The notes under the pieces: model-generated
What the model was told of the DNA's origin: nothing
The model's database searches: none
What the model saw: the letters and a program-made list of their open reading frames with translations, nothing else
From: Planctomycetota bacterium
GTDB lineage: Bacteria > Planctomycetota > Phycisphaerae > WQYP01
Reading direction: 5' to 3'
Assembly: GCA_021799715.1 (NCBI GenBank)
Contig: JAJYZY010000078.1
Location: forward strand, 1 to 10,533
DNA: 10,533 nt
Translations under genes and position numbers: made by a program
In this document: positions 1 through 7,168 of the stretch, piece after piece
Layout: the number at the start of each line of letters is the position of its first letter
How positions within the stretch are numbered: position 1 is the stretch's first letter

Positions 1-56
1 GGCATTTACGCCGCCGATTTCGCTGGCTGCCCGGAAAAATCAACGGTGTAAATGCC
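1..56. repeat. imperfect inverted repeat (possible hairpin) at the left edge
   Basis: Bases 1-20 and the reverse complement of 37-56 match at 17 of 20 positions; the outer 9 bases (ggcatttac / gtaaatgcc) are perfect, and the loop is 16 bases. Read on the minus strand, two of the three mismatches become G-U pairs. There is no T-run on either side within view, so this is not a clear intrinsic terminator. It could be an operator, a transcript-end structure of the upstream gene, or chance. The window begins exactly at its left arm, so the true extent is unknown. Confidence 0.4.
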
Positions 57-178
57 GTCGCTGATAGAATGGTCGGTGTTAGAAATCCGCACTGCTGGGG
101 GCCGCCCGGATTTATTGCCACGCCCAGTTCCCAAAACACGTGCCGCTCGGCTGGCTGAATTGTCGGCTTGGCGGCATA

Positions 179-1612
179 ATGCCACGCATGGAATTTCCGC
201 TTTGGCTGATGGCCGTGTTTTTATTTCTGCTGGGATGCTGCGTGGGCAGTTTCCTGAATGTTGTCATCTGGCGTTTGCCGGCGCGTGGTACGCCGGTGAC
301 ATTTAATAATCATACCGCTCCGCTTACATTAAGCTGGCCGCCATCGCACTGTCCGCTGTGCCAACAGGGAATCGCCTGGTATCGCAATATTCCGGTGCTG
401 GGCTGGCTGATGTTGCGGGGAAGATGCCACACCTGCCAGGCTCCCATTTCCGCCCGCTACCCTTTGGTGGAACTCGGCACGGGATTCATATATTTGTCAC
501 TGTATCTCGGTTTCTTTTACGCAAATTGGAACCACGGTGCCGAACCGGGCATTCTCGGTGGGGCGGTGCCCATGATTCTCTATCTGGTTTTTGTCTCCTG
601 TCTTCTGGCAGCTTCCGCCATTGATGCCGATTTTTTTATTATTCCACTGAATATACCCTATCTGATTATGGGGGTTTCGCTGGCTTCGTGCATATTTGGC
701 TCGCCAAAAATGTTGCCATCCGTCACGCCCGAATCCTTCTGGGGAAAACTTGCCATTGGAGGCACGCTTGGCCTGGTCTTTTCCAACGTGTTGCTTTATC
801 TGCAAATTCTGCCGCGCAGTTTTTCCACACCGCAGGATCACAGTTCCGTGCCTGAATCCGCGCCGCTGCCTCTGATTCCGCCGCCCACGCTCAAAAAATC
901 CTGGCCGCAAATGACCGCCGGTTTTATCATCGCCGCAAGTGTGCCTCTGGCATGGATTTTATGTTCCGCCAAAGTCGCCGCATTGGTTACGATGCTGGCG
1001 GGAATATTGATTTTTCTGGTCGGCGTGCTTCCGCGTCCGATGGGAGCGCCGGACGATTCACAGGAGGTGCTCGATGAATCCGCCGATGTAAATGTCCGCC
1101 GGGAAATGCGCAAGGAAATTCTATTTCTTCTGCCGCCGATTGGCCTGGCCATTTTAATCGCGATTCTTCCTGTTTCATTTCCGGCCTGGCCGTGGTTGGC
1201 CCGGCTATTGGGCGTTCTGCTGGGATTGCTGGTGGGTGGCGGCATGATTTGGGCAATAAGAATCCTTGGCTCATTGATCGTGGGCCGCGTGGCGATGGGA
1301 GCTGCCGACGCGCCTCTTATGGCGGCGATTGGCGCGGTTGTCGGCGCGCCGGCGGTGATTGTGGCATTTTTTCTTGCGCCAATTTTAGGGCTGCTCTGGG
1401 CGGTTGTTCTTAAATTTCAGGGCAAGCCCAATGTTTTGCCCTACGGCCCATGGTTGAGCATGGCGGCAATTCTGACTTTGTTTATCGGCCAACCCGTTAT
1501 CCACTGGTACGCCGGAGAGTTGTCGCCAACGCTGCCACCGCGGCATCAATCCACGATGATCTGGCCAGGCGAGCCGGTAAAGCCGCCCGCCGCAGCCAAC
1601 GCCAAGCCATGA
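179..1612 (+). CDS. prepilin peptidase (A24 family, type IV leader peptidase), long form
   Basis: This integral inner-membrane aspartic protease cleaves, and in many relatives N-methylates, type IV prepilins and type II secretion pseudopilins. With the start at 179 it is 477 aa; ATGs at 140 and 188 are alternatives, and none has a strong ribosome site. I favour 179/188 because the first membrane helix and the GSFLNVVIWRLP motif (about 23-34) then sit at the N-terminus as in the family. Four cysteines in two CxxC pairs (58, 61, 83, 86) form the zinc-binding part of the methylase domain, followed by the usual ARYPLVE segment. The first catalytic Asp lies in AIDADFFIIP (D149). The second is D377 in AMGAADAPLM, where the family has GxGDxK. 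The protein has about ten hydrophobic segments and a Pro-rich loop (about 212-243), so it is far longer than the usual 250-290 aa. No pilus genes are visible nearby. Confidence 0.9.
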   Translation: MPRMEFPLWLMAVFLFLLGCCVGSFLNVVIWRLPARGTPVTFNNHTAPLTLSWPPSHCPLCQQGIAWYRNIPVLGWLMLRGRCHTCQAPISARYPLVELGTGFIYLSLYLGFFYANWNHGAEPGILGGAVPMILYLVFVSCLLAASAIDADFFIIPLNIPYLIMGVSLASCIFGSPKMLPSVTPESFWGKLAIGGTLGLVFSNVLLYLQILPRSFSTPQDHSSVPESAPLPLIPPPTLKKSWPQMTAGFIIAASVPLAWILCSAKVAALVTMLAGILIFLVGVLPRPMGAPDDSQEVLDESADVNVRREMRKEILFLLPPIGLAILIAILPVSFPAWPWLARLLGVLLGLLVGGGMIWAIRILGSLIVGRVAMGAADAPLMAAIGAVVGAPAVIVAFFLAPILGLLWAVVLKFQGKPNVLPYGPWLSMAAILTLFIGQPVIHWYAGELSPTLPPRHQSTMIWPGEPVKPPAAANAKP

Positions 1613-1903
1613 AACAAGAGCCAAACCAGGGCAAAAGCGGGCGTGCCGATTTTCTTCGTTCCGCGGTTTTAATGACGCAAGGTTTGCCGGCATAAAGCGG
1701 AGAGTGATATCGTTTCATCGGATATTCCAGCCGGTCGTTGCGGCTGAGTCCAAGAGTATCGTACCGGGTGTCGGTCGTATTCCAATATCCCGATGGGTGC
1801 TTAGGTTTCTGAATTGGCGTATTCCCTTGACGGCGGCGCAGATTACAACGGCGGAGCTGACAACGGTCTGGCCAGATTACCGGGCGGAGTATAGAATACG
1901 TGC
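1613..1903. other. intergenic region upstream of lutA, probable regulatory DNA
   Basis: I see no gene and no clear intrinsic terminator for the prepilin peptidase. The 8-mer cgtattcc occurs twice in direct orientation, at 1776-1783 and 1818-1825, 42 bases apart (about four helical turns). The 7-mer acaacgg is also repeated near 1845-1866. A TATAGAAT element at 1890-1897 resembles a -10 box but lacks a good -35. If used, it would give an almost leaderless lutA message. GGAG at 1886-1889 lies 14 bases before the lutA ATG, somewhat far for a ribosome site. A lactate-responsive repressor site here would fit known lut operons, but that is inference. Confidence 0.4.
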
Positions 1904-2659
1904 ATGAAAGTCAGCCTGTTTGTCACATGTCTTACGGATCTATTCGCGCCTGATGTGGGCTTGGCGGTGGTTAAAACGCTGGAGTATTTTGGGTGCACCG
2001 TTGATTTCCCAACGGCCCAAACCTGCTGCGGACAGCCCGCTTTTAACAATGGCTACCCCGCGGAAGCCCGTGCCTTGGCGATCAAAATGATTGATGTATT
2101 TCATGATGCCGATTACATCGTCACGCCATCGGGGTCGTGTTGCGCTATGATACGGGACCATTATATTGAATTATTCCATGATGATCCCGATCAGAGAAAA
2201 CTCGCGGAAGATTTCGTCGCGCGGTGTTATGAATATGTGGAATTTCTGACCAAGATTCTTAAAGTTGATTTATCGAAGTTATCGTTGCCGAGCGATGAGA
2301 GTTTCACGTATCACTTTACCTGCCACTTGCGTGGATTGGGAGCCACGGGCGAACCGGCGATACGGTTGCTTAAACAATTGGGAGGGGTGCGATTTTCCGA
2401 ATTGGAAAAGGCTGAACAGTGCTGCGGGTTTGGGGGCACGTTTGCCGTTAAATATTCCGACATCAGCGGTGCCATGGTGCGTGACAAGGTGCAATGCGGA
2501 GTCAAAACCGGGGCACAGACGATGATTGTCAATGATGGCGGATGTGCCATGAATATCGGCGGCGCGGGCCACCGCATGGGTGCCGGCTTCCGAGTGCGGC
2601 ATATTGCGCAAATCATCGCGGCTGCCGTGGACAATGCCGCGGGGGCAAAAGTTTCATGA
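1904..2659 (+). CDS. lutA: LutA-type (Fe-S) subunit of the L-lactate oxidation complex
   Basis: LutA works with LutB and LutC to oxidise L-lactate to pyruvate in the cytoplasm or at the inner membrane face, independently of FMN-type lactate dehydrogenase. The 251-aa protein carries two cysteine-rich CCG domains of the glycolate oxidase GlcF / heterodisulfide reductase HdrB kind. The first has C9, CCG at 41-43 and CC at 79-80; the second has C140-H141, CCG at 173-175 and C214 in NDGGCAMNIGG. Length matches LutA/YkgE proteins (about 240-250 aa). Its stop overlaps the lutB start as ATGA at 2656-2659, which implies translational coupling. Partner order A-B-C is the canonical one. Nothing looks damaged. 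Confidence 0.93.
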   Translation: MKVSLFVTCLTDLFAPDVGLAVVKTLEYFGCTVDFPTAQTCCGQPAFNNGYPAEARALAIKMIDVFHDADYIVTPSGSCCAMIRDHYIELFHDDPDQRKLAEDFVARCYEYVEFLTKILKVDLSKLSLPSDESFTYHFTCHLRGLGATGEPAIRLLKQLGGVRFSELEKAEQCCGFGGTFAVKYSDISGAMVRDKVQCGVKTGAQTMIVNDGGCAMNIGGAGHRMGAGFRVRHIAQIIAAAVDNAAGAKVS

Positions 2660-4128
2660 ACAGCACACTTCAGTCGCCGTCAAACCCGAAACGCCGCATG
2701 TCTTTACCGGTGTTTCATCCCGATTTTATCAATGAGGCCCATGCCGCGGCAACGGATGCGGCTTTGCATTCGGCGTTGGATAATTCCGTTACGAAAAAAG
2801 ATTATGGTCGCCGCGGCAGCCTGGCGGAATTGCCCAATGCCGACGGCCTGCGGCAATTAGCCGGGTCCATTAAAGCTCATACACTGGATCATCTGGATTA
2901 TTATTTGGAACTGCTGGAACGCAACATCATCAAGCATGGCGGGAAGGTCTATTTCGCCGCCACCCGGGAGCAGGCCAACGACCTGATTGTGGATATCGCC
3001 AGGCGAACCGGCAGCAAGCTGGTGGTAAAAAGCAAAAGCATGGTGAGCGAAGAAACGGAGTTGAACGAAGCCCTTACCGCGGCCGGCATTGAACCGCTGG
3101 AAACAGATCTGGGTGAATTTATATTACAGGTCGATAACGATCATCCCACGCATATCGTCATGCCGGTGATTCATAAAAATGCCGCCGAGATCGGACGTGT
3201 TTTTGAGCGCTATTTCAAAACTCCCTTTACGGACAATCCGCAGGAACTAGCGGAAATGGCGCGGGTGTATTTGCGCAATCGCTTTAATCAGGCGGATATG
3301 GGCATCAGCGGCGTGAACTTTGCCGTTGCTGAAACCGGATCAATCGTGTTGTGCACCAATGAAGGCAATGGGCGAATGTGTACCACGCGGCCCCGGATTC
3401 ACGTTGCGCTGATGGGCATGGAAAAGGTCATTCCTTCGCTGGATGATCTTCCGGTATTTTTGAAGCTGCTGGCGCGCTCGGCGTCGGGACAGGCGTTAAC
3501 GCAGTATACCAATATCATCACGGGGCCGCGGCGGCCCGGTGAGCATGATGGACCGGAAGAATTTCATCTCATTGTCATGGATAATGGCCGTGCGAAGATT
3601 TTAGCCGGTGAATACCGTGACACACTGCGTTGCATTCGTTGTGGTGCCTGCCTCAATGCGTGTCCGATTTACCGCAAAGTGGGCGGGCGGACCTACGGGA
3701 GTGTGTATCCCGGACCCATCGGCGCACTATTAACGCCCTTGTTCAACGGCTTGGAGAATCATAAGCATTTGCCGCATGCATCAAGCTTATGCGGAGCCTG
3801 TTTTGAGGCTTGCCCGGTAAAAATTAATATTCCTGAGTTTCTTATCAAATTGAAACGCGATCAGGTGAATCAGGGAATTACCAGCACCCCGGAGAGGCTG
3901 ATTTTTAAGCTATGGTCCTGGGGGTTACGGCATGGCTGGAGTTACCGACTGGGGCAGGCGGCCCAGCGACTGATATTGAGAAGTATTGGAAATAAAGATG
4001 GATGGATTAAAAGATTGCCTCCTCCGGCGCAAGGGTGGACCGCCCATAGAGATTTTCCCATGCCTGCCCAGCATGATTTTCGCCATGCCTACAAGCAGTA
4101 TCGCGCCGGTGTGCAACGCGGAAAGTAG
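2656..4128 (+). CDS. lutB: LutB-type iron-sulfur protein with LUD domain
   Basis: LutB is the large iron-sulfur subunit of the LutABC lactate oxidation complex. I take the ATG at 2656, which overlaps the lutA stop and has a GGGGG tract 10 bases upstream, giving 490 aa (family about 470-490). An in-frame ATG at 2542 lies inside lutA and would add a Cys/Arg-rich tail unlike the family. The N-terminal LUD domain spans roughly 60-320 (GVNFAVAETGSIVL at 219-232, NEGNGRMCTTRPR at 235-247). A ferredoxin-type cluster follows: C326xxC329xxC332xxxC336P. A second set, C379xxC382xxxC386P, lacks one Cys of the classic pattern, as is usual in LutB. The C-terminal tail is the DUF3390-like helical extension. 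The gene ends in TAG, so amber acts as a stop in this genome. Confidence 0.95.
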   Translation: MNSTLQSPSNPKRRMSLPVFHPDFINEAHAAATDAALHSALDNSVTKKDYGRRGSLAELPNADGLRQLAGSIKAHTLDHLDYYLELLERNIIKHGGKVYFAATREQANDLIVDIARRTGSKLVVKSKSMVSEETELNEALTAAGIEPLETDLGEFILQVDNDHPTHIVMPVIHKNAAEIGRVFERYFKTPFTDNPQELAEMARVYLRNRFNQADMGISGVNFAVAETGSIVLCTNEGNGRMCTTRPRIHVALMGMEKVIPSLDDLPVFLKLLARSASGQALTQYTNIITGPRRPGEHDGPEEFHLIVMDNGRAKILAGEYRDTLRCIRCGACLNACPIYRKVGGRTYGSVYPGPIGALLTPLFNGLENHKHLPHASSLCGACFEACPVKINIPEFLIKLKRDQVNQGITSTPERLIFKLWSWGLRHGWSYRLGQAAQRLILRSIGNKDGWIKRLPPPAQGWTAHRDFPMPAQHDFRHAYKQYRAGVQRGK

Positions 4129-4163
4129 CTGGTGGTGCCTGCGGCAAAGAAAGTGATTACATC

Positions 4164-4874
4164 ATGGCGATAAATTCCCAAGATCATACAGTTGGCGATT
4201 CGGCTGCCCGCATGGAGTTTTTAACCGCATTGCGCCATGCCCTGGGCCACAGCGCTCAAGGCGCGGCTCCGGCACCGCTTGCGCGTCCGGAAATTCAGGA
4301 AAAATTGCTGCGCCAGGTTCCCGCGGGTGACCCGCATCGTGTGGAGCGCTGGATGCAGCAGGCCCGTGCCAATGGCATGACGGTTGTGCGAACCAATACA
4401 GATGGAATTCAGGCTGCTATTGATGGGCTTCTCATCGGACGGGCTGTAAAATCCATCATGCTGAACTTTGCGGATTTGCCGGAAGATGTTATTGCGGGGC
4501 ACTTGCAGTCCCAGGGATACCAGATTCATCTTTGGACTGATCCAGACTGCGAAAAACTGGTATTTCAATGTGATGCGGGCATCACGGATTGCCGCTACGG
4601 ACTGGCGGACACCGGAGCTCTGATGGTATGGAGTGATCCGGGCTTTGGAAGATCCACTACCTTGACGATTCCACTGCATATTGTCCTGGTGCCGGCGGTG
4701 CGGATTGTCGCCGATATGATCGATGCCCTGCCGCACGTGCTGCGCGATACCGGCGGGCGAATGGCATCGAATGTGGTGGTTATCAATGGACCGAGCAAGA
4801 CCGCGGATATTGAAATGAATCTGGTAACCGGGGTGCATGGGCCAAAATATCTATGCGCTATTGTCATTGATTAA
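4164..4874 (+). CDS. lutC: LutC-type LUD domain protein
   Basis: LutC is the third subunit of the lactate oxidation complex and has no iron-sulfur ligands. The 236-aa protein matches the usual length. The LUD core shows ADTGALMVWS (148-157), the segment LTIPLHIVLVP (167-177), GPSKTADIEMNL (209-220) and the closing GVHGPKYL (223-230), all typical of LutC/YkgG. It begins 35 bases after lutB in the same direction, so it is very likely co-transcribed. The start at 4164 has only a weak purine-rich site (aaagaaag). An internal ATG at 4212 gives a protein beginning MEFLTALRHALG, which resembles many LutC N-termini, so the first 16 residues are uncertain. Confidence 0.93.
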   Translation: MAINSQDHTVGDSAARMEFLTALRHALGHSAQGAAPAPLARPEIQEKLLRQVPAGDPHRVERWMQQARANGMTVVRTNTDGIQAAIDGLLIGRAVKSIMLNFADLPEDVIAGHLQSQGYQIHLWTDPDCEKLVFQCDAGITDCRYGLADTGALMVWSDPGFGRSTTLTIPLHIVLVPAVRIVADMIDALPHVLRDTGGRMASNVVVINGPSKTADIEMNLVTGVHGPKYLCAIVID

Positions 4875-4915
4875 TCGGCGGCATGGCGGCGGGTTATGCG
4901 GAAATTCAACAGCGC

Positions 4916-4943
4916 TTGCCGGAAAAGCGCCAACGCTTAGGAT
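4916..4943 (+). promoter_or_regulatory. candidate sigma70-type promoter for ndk
   Basis: TTGCCG at 4916-4921 and TAGGAT at 4938-4943 are separated by 16 bases, in the 137-base gap between lutC and ndk. Each box matches its consensus at four of six or better. A gccgc/gcggc hairpin with a T-rich loop lies downstream at 4960-4981. The gap and the boxes suggest that ndk is not only read through from lutC, but this rests on pattern alone. Confidence 0.35.
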
Positions 4944-4999
4944 ATACGCATTGAATTGGGCCGCGGGAGGTTTTTTTGCGGCAAAACAACGATGTTTCC

Positions 5000-5004
5000 G
5001 GAGG
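5000..5004 (+). promoter_or_regulatory. ribosome binding site that fixes the ndk start
   Basis: GGAGG lies 7 bases before the ATG at 5012. It rules against the longer in-frame reading from a TTG at 4976, whose extra residues precede this site and have no counterpart in nucleoside diphosphate kinases. Confidence 0.8.
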
Positions 5005-5011
5005 AAAAAAT

Positions 5012-5482
5012 ATGGATCGCACCCTGATTATTCTAAAACCCGATTCCGTGCAGCGCGGGTTGATCGGAGCCATTCTTAAGCGTTTTGAACAAAAAGGCTT
5101 GAAAATAGTGGGAATGAAGCTTGCTCGAATTTCTCCGGCTCTCGCTCATGAGCATTACGCCATGCACAAAGGTAAACCATTTTATGATTCGCTGGTGGCG
5201 TTTATGACCAGCGGACCGGTGGTGTTGCTGGTGCTGGAAGGCAATAATATCATTGATGTCAGCCGCAAGATGATGGGGGCCACTTTTGGTTTTAAAGCTG
5301 AACCCGGTACCATTCGCGGAGACTTTGGCGTATCCAGCGCGTTTAATTTAATTCACGGCAGCGATTCACCGGAAACCGCCAAAGCGGAGGTCGCGAGATT
5401 TTTCAAACCCGATGAATTACTGGAATTTAATCGGACGATCGAACCGTGGGTTTACGATTTATCCAGTGGGAATCCGCAATAA
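5012..5482 (+). CDS. ndk: nucleoside diphosphate kinase
   Basis: This cytoplasmic enzyme transfers the gamma phosphate from ATP to NDPs through a phosphohistidine, keeping NTP and dNTP pools balanced. The 156-aa protein is slightly longer than the usual 140-150 aa because of a short C-terminal tail. It opens with MDRTLIILKPDSVQRGLIG (K9 in the nucleotide pocket). It has HYAMHKGKPFYDSLVAFM at 48-65 and SGPVVLLVLEG at 67-77, then the arginine-bearing PGTIRGDFG at 98-106. The active-site histidine is H115 in NLIHGSDSPETA. All hallmark residues are present, so it should be active. The cupin gene starts 39 bases downstream, which suggests co-transcription. A tie to the lut genes upstream is not evident from function. 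Confidence 0.97.
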   Translation: MDRTLIILKPDSVQRGLIGAILKRFEQKGLKIVGMKLARISPALAHEHYAMHKGKPFYDSLVAFMTSGPVVLLVLEGNNIIDVSRKMMGATFGFKAEPGTIRGDFGVSSAFNLIHGSDSPETAKAEVARFFKPDELLEFNRTIEPWVYDLSSGNPQ

Positions 5483-5521
5483 CTTCCGCGCCTGAATATC
5501 GCGGGGCAAATGGAGCATGCT

Positions 5522-5881
5522 ATGATCATTAAAAGCAGTGATGTGGTGCCGGCTAAACCTGTGACGATGGCCGGAGCCAATCGTGTAACCATGCGCATGC
5601 TTCTTGGGCCGCAGGAACAGTGCCCGACTTTTGCCATGCGCAAATTTACCGTTGAACCCGGCGGCTACACACCGCATCATCACCACGATTATGAACATGA
5701 AGTGCTGATTCTGGCGGGCCGGGGTGAAGCATTGACGCCCGAAGGCACCAAGCCGTTGAAACCCGGTGATGTGGTTTATGTTCCGGCCAATGAGATGCAT
5801 CAGTTTCGTAATTCCGGCGCGGACAATTTCGAGTTTATTTGTCTGGTTCCCGCCCGGGTTCATGCCCCCTGCGCGGGTTGA
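5522..5881 (+). CDS. small single-domain cupin, metal-binding (TM1287-like)
   Basis: This is a 119-aa beta-barrel protein of the cupin_2 type; substrate and reaction are unknown. Motif 1 reads PGGYTPHHHHDYEHEVLILAG (start near 47) and gives H53, H55 and E60 as likely metal ligands. Motif 2 reads PGDVVYVPANEMHQFRN, with H93 as the fourth ligand. The start at 5522 is chosen because GGAG at 5512-5515 sits 6 bases before it; an ATG at 5510 overlaps that site and would add four residues. The protein fills one cupin domain and has no signal peptide or DNA-binding domain, so it could be a sugar/thiol-type cupin or a small dioxygenase-like protein. The PLD gene follows after 23 bases. Confidence 0.85.
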   Translation: MIIKSSDVVPAKPVTMAGANRVTMRMLLGPQEQCPTFAMRKFTVEPGGYTPHHHHDYEHEVLILAGRGEALTPEGTKPLKPGDVVYVPANEMHQFRNSGADNFEFICLVPARVHAPCAG

Positions 5882-5904
5882 TTGCGCCCGCCGGAGCGTG
5901 TCTG

Positions 5905-7104
5905 ATGGATATTTCCGTGCCCCAAAACGCCGCCATGACGCCCGGAGCGGTGGCTCGCGTTGAGGTTGCCGGCCACACGCTGGAGTTATTTAACCAAACC
6001 CACCTTCTCTTTGAGGCGATGCTCGCGGATATTTCGACGGCAAAAAAGCGCGTCTGGCTTGAAACATATATTTATGCCGATGATAAGGCTTCCCAGGCGA
6101 TTGCGGATGCCATGAAAAAATGCGCCCAAAACGGTGTTGATGTGCGCTTGCTTTATGACGCCCTGGGCAGTCAGTACACCGATCCCGAAATATTCACGAA
6201 ATTGGCCGCGGCCGGCGCACAGGTGCACGCCTATCACCGCATTAAGGAAGCATTGCGGTCCATTTCGGCGTTCATCATTCTCAATCGGCGCGATCATCGC
6301 AAACTGCTGGTTGTTGATGATCGATGCGCCTATTTTGGCGGCATGAATATCCACGATCACGGCCACCTTTTTCGGGCTGCCCCGGGGGATGCGACCGTCG
6401 ATCCAGCGGCGGCGTGGCGGGATTTGCATATTCGTATGACCGGACCTCAACAAGGCGAAGTTGCCGACAGCTTTGAACGATCCTGGATGCACGCCAAAGG
6501 GCGGAAAATGAAGCGTCGTCCCCGCGCGTACCGCCGCGTCACGTTGCGCCAGGCTGATGAATCCATCCACTTTTTTGATACCGGACCGGGGCTGAACTTC
6601 AGCCGGGCACCGCGCGTATTTCGCCGGTTGTTGCGCGCCGGCAACCATAGTGTGATTATTGCCATGGCCTACTTTATTCCCGTCGGCCGCGTCATGGGGG
6701 AGATCATACGCGCGCGTCGCCGCAGTGTGCATGTCCATGTGCTGGTTCCGAGTATGACCGACGTTCCGGTGGCTCAATATGGAGCGTGGTATCTATACCG
6801 TAAACTTCTGCGACTGGGCATACGCCTATACGAACGCAAGAATCGTGTCATGCACACCAAGGCGATGGTCATAGACCGGCAATGGACGATTGTTGGATCG
6901 GCCAATATGGATCCGCGCAGTCTGTACATCAACCTGGAATTCATGGCGGTGGTGCGTTCCAAAGCGTTTGCCCAAGCCGTCATTCGCATGACCCGTAATG
7001 AAATGCGCCGCAGCCGCCGGGTGCGTTTTTCTGATTGCGAGAAAAGAACACTCAAGCAGCGATTTCTAAGCACGCTGGCGTATTCTTTTCGCTGGTGGCT
7101 GTGA
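5905..7104 (+). CDS. phospholipase D family protein, cardiolipin synthase-like (ClsB type)
   Basis: Two HKD phosphatidyltransferase motifs identify the family: H131-K133-D138 in HRKLLVVD, followed by GGMNIHD, and H317-K319-D324 in HTKAMVID, followed by GSANMDPRSL. Bacterial members of this layout make cardiolipin by transphosphatidylation at the inner membrane. At 399 aa, without N-terminal membrane helices, it resembles E. coli ClsB (413 aa) rather than ClsA. Basic patches at about 198-215 and 268-273 and a basic C-terminus (about 361-385) could hold it on the membrane. The start at 5905 is chosen because CCGGAG ends 8 bases before it; the frame stays open back to 5839, inside the cupin gene. 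It is probably the last gene of ndk-cupin-PLD. The exact substrate (cardiolipin or another phosphatidyl lipid) is inference. Confidence 0.9.
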   Translation: MDISVPQNAAMTPGAVARVEVAGHTLELFNQTHLLFEAMLADISTAKKRVWLETYIYADDKASQAIADAMKKCAQNGVDVRLLYDALGSQYTDPEIFTKLAAAGAQVHAYHRIKEALRSISAFIILNRRDHRKLLVVDDRCAYFGGMNIHDHGHLFRAAPGDATVDPAAAWRDLHIRMTGPQQGEVADSFERSWMHAKGRKMKRRPRAYRRVTLRQADESIHFFDTGPGLNFSRAPRVFRRLLRAGNHSVIIAMAYFIPVGRVMGEIIRARRRSVHVHVLVPSMTDVPVAQYGAWYLYRKLLRLGIRLYERKNRVMHTKAMVIDRQWTIVGSANMDPRSLYINLEFMAVVRSKAFAQAVIRMTRNEMRRSRRVRFSDCEKRTLKQRFLSTLAYSFRWWL

Positions 7105-7137
7105 AAAAAAAACGGGCGCGGGATCAACCCGCGCCCG
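7104..7137 (-). terminator. intrinsic terminator of rpsA
   Basis: A perfect 10-bp GC-rich stem (cgggcgcggg 7113-7122 with cccgcgcccg 7128-7137) closes a 5-base loop. On the minus strand it is followed directly by nine T residues (A-run at 7104-7112). It lies 31 bases past the rpsA stop. On the plus strand no T-run follows, so termination of the PLD transcript here would be weaker. The A-run includes the last base of the PLD stop codon. Confidence 0.93.
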
Positions 7138-7168
7138 ATAATGAGTGTTGTCCGTCAAAAAGTGGAAA

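Noticed and set aside
3..158. Open frames running in from the left edge that could be the end of an upstream gene
   Set aside because: All three plus-strand frames end within 158 bases (at 51, 62 and 158), and none of the short tails resembles a known protein, so no product can be supported.
52..306. 84-codon plus-strand frame beginning right after a TAA
   Set aside because: It overlaps the prepilin peptidase in another frame, has no ribosome site, and its composition looks like a shadow of that gene.
2542..2655. Extended lutB start at 2542
   Set aside because: It would overlap 118 bases of lutA and add a Cys/Arg-rich segment with no family match; the ATGA overlap at 2656 is the expected start.
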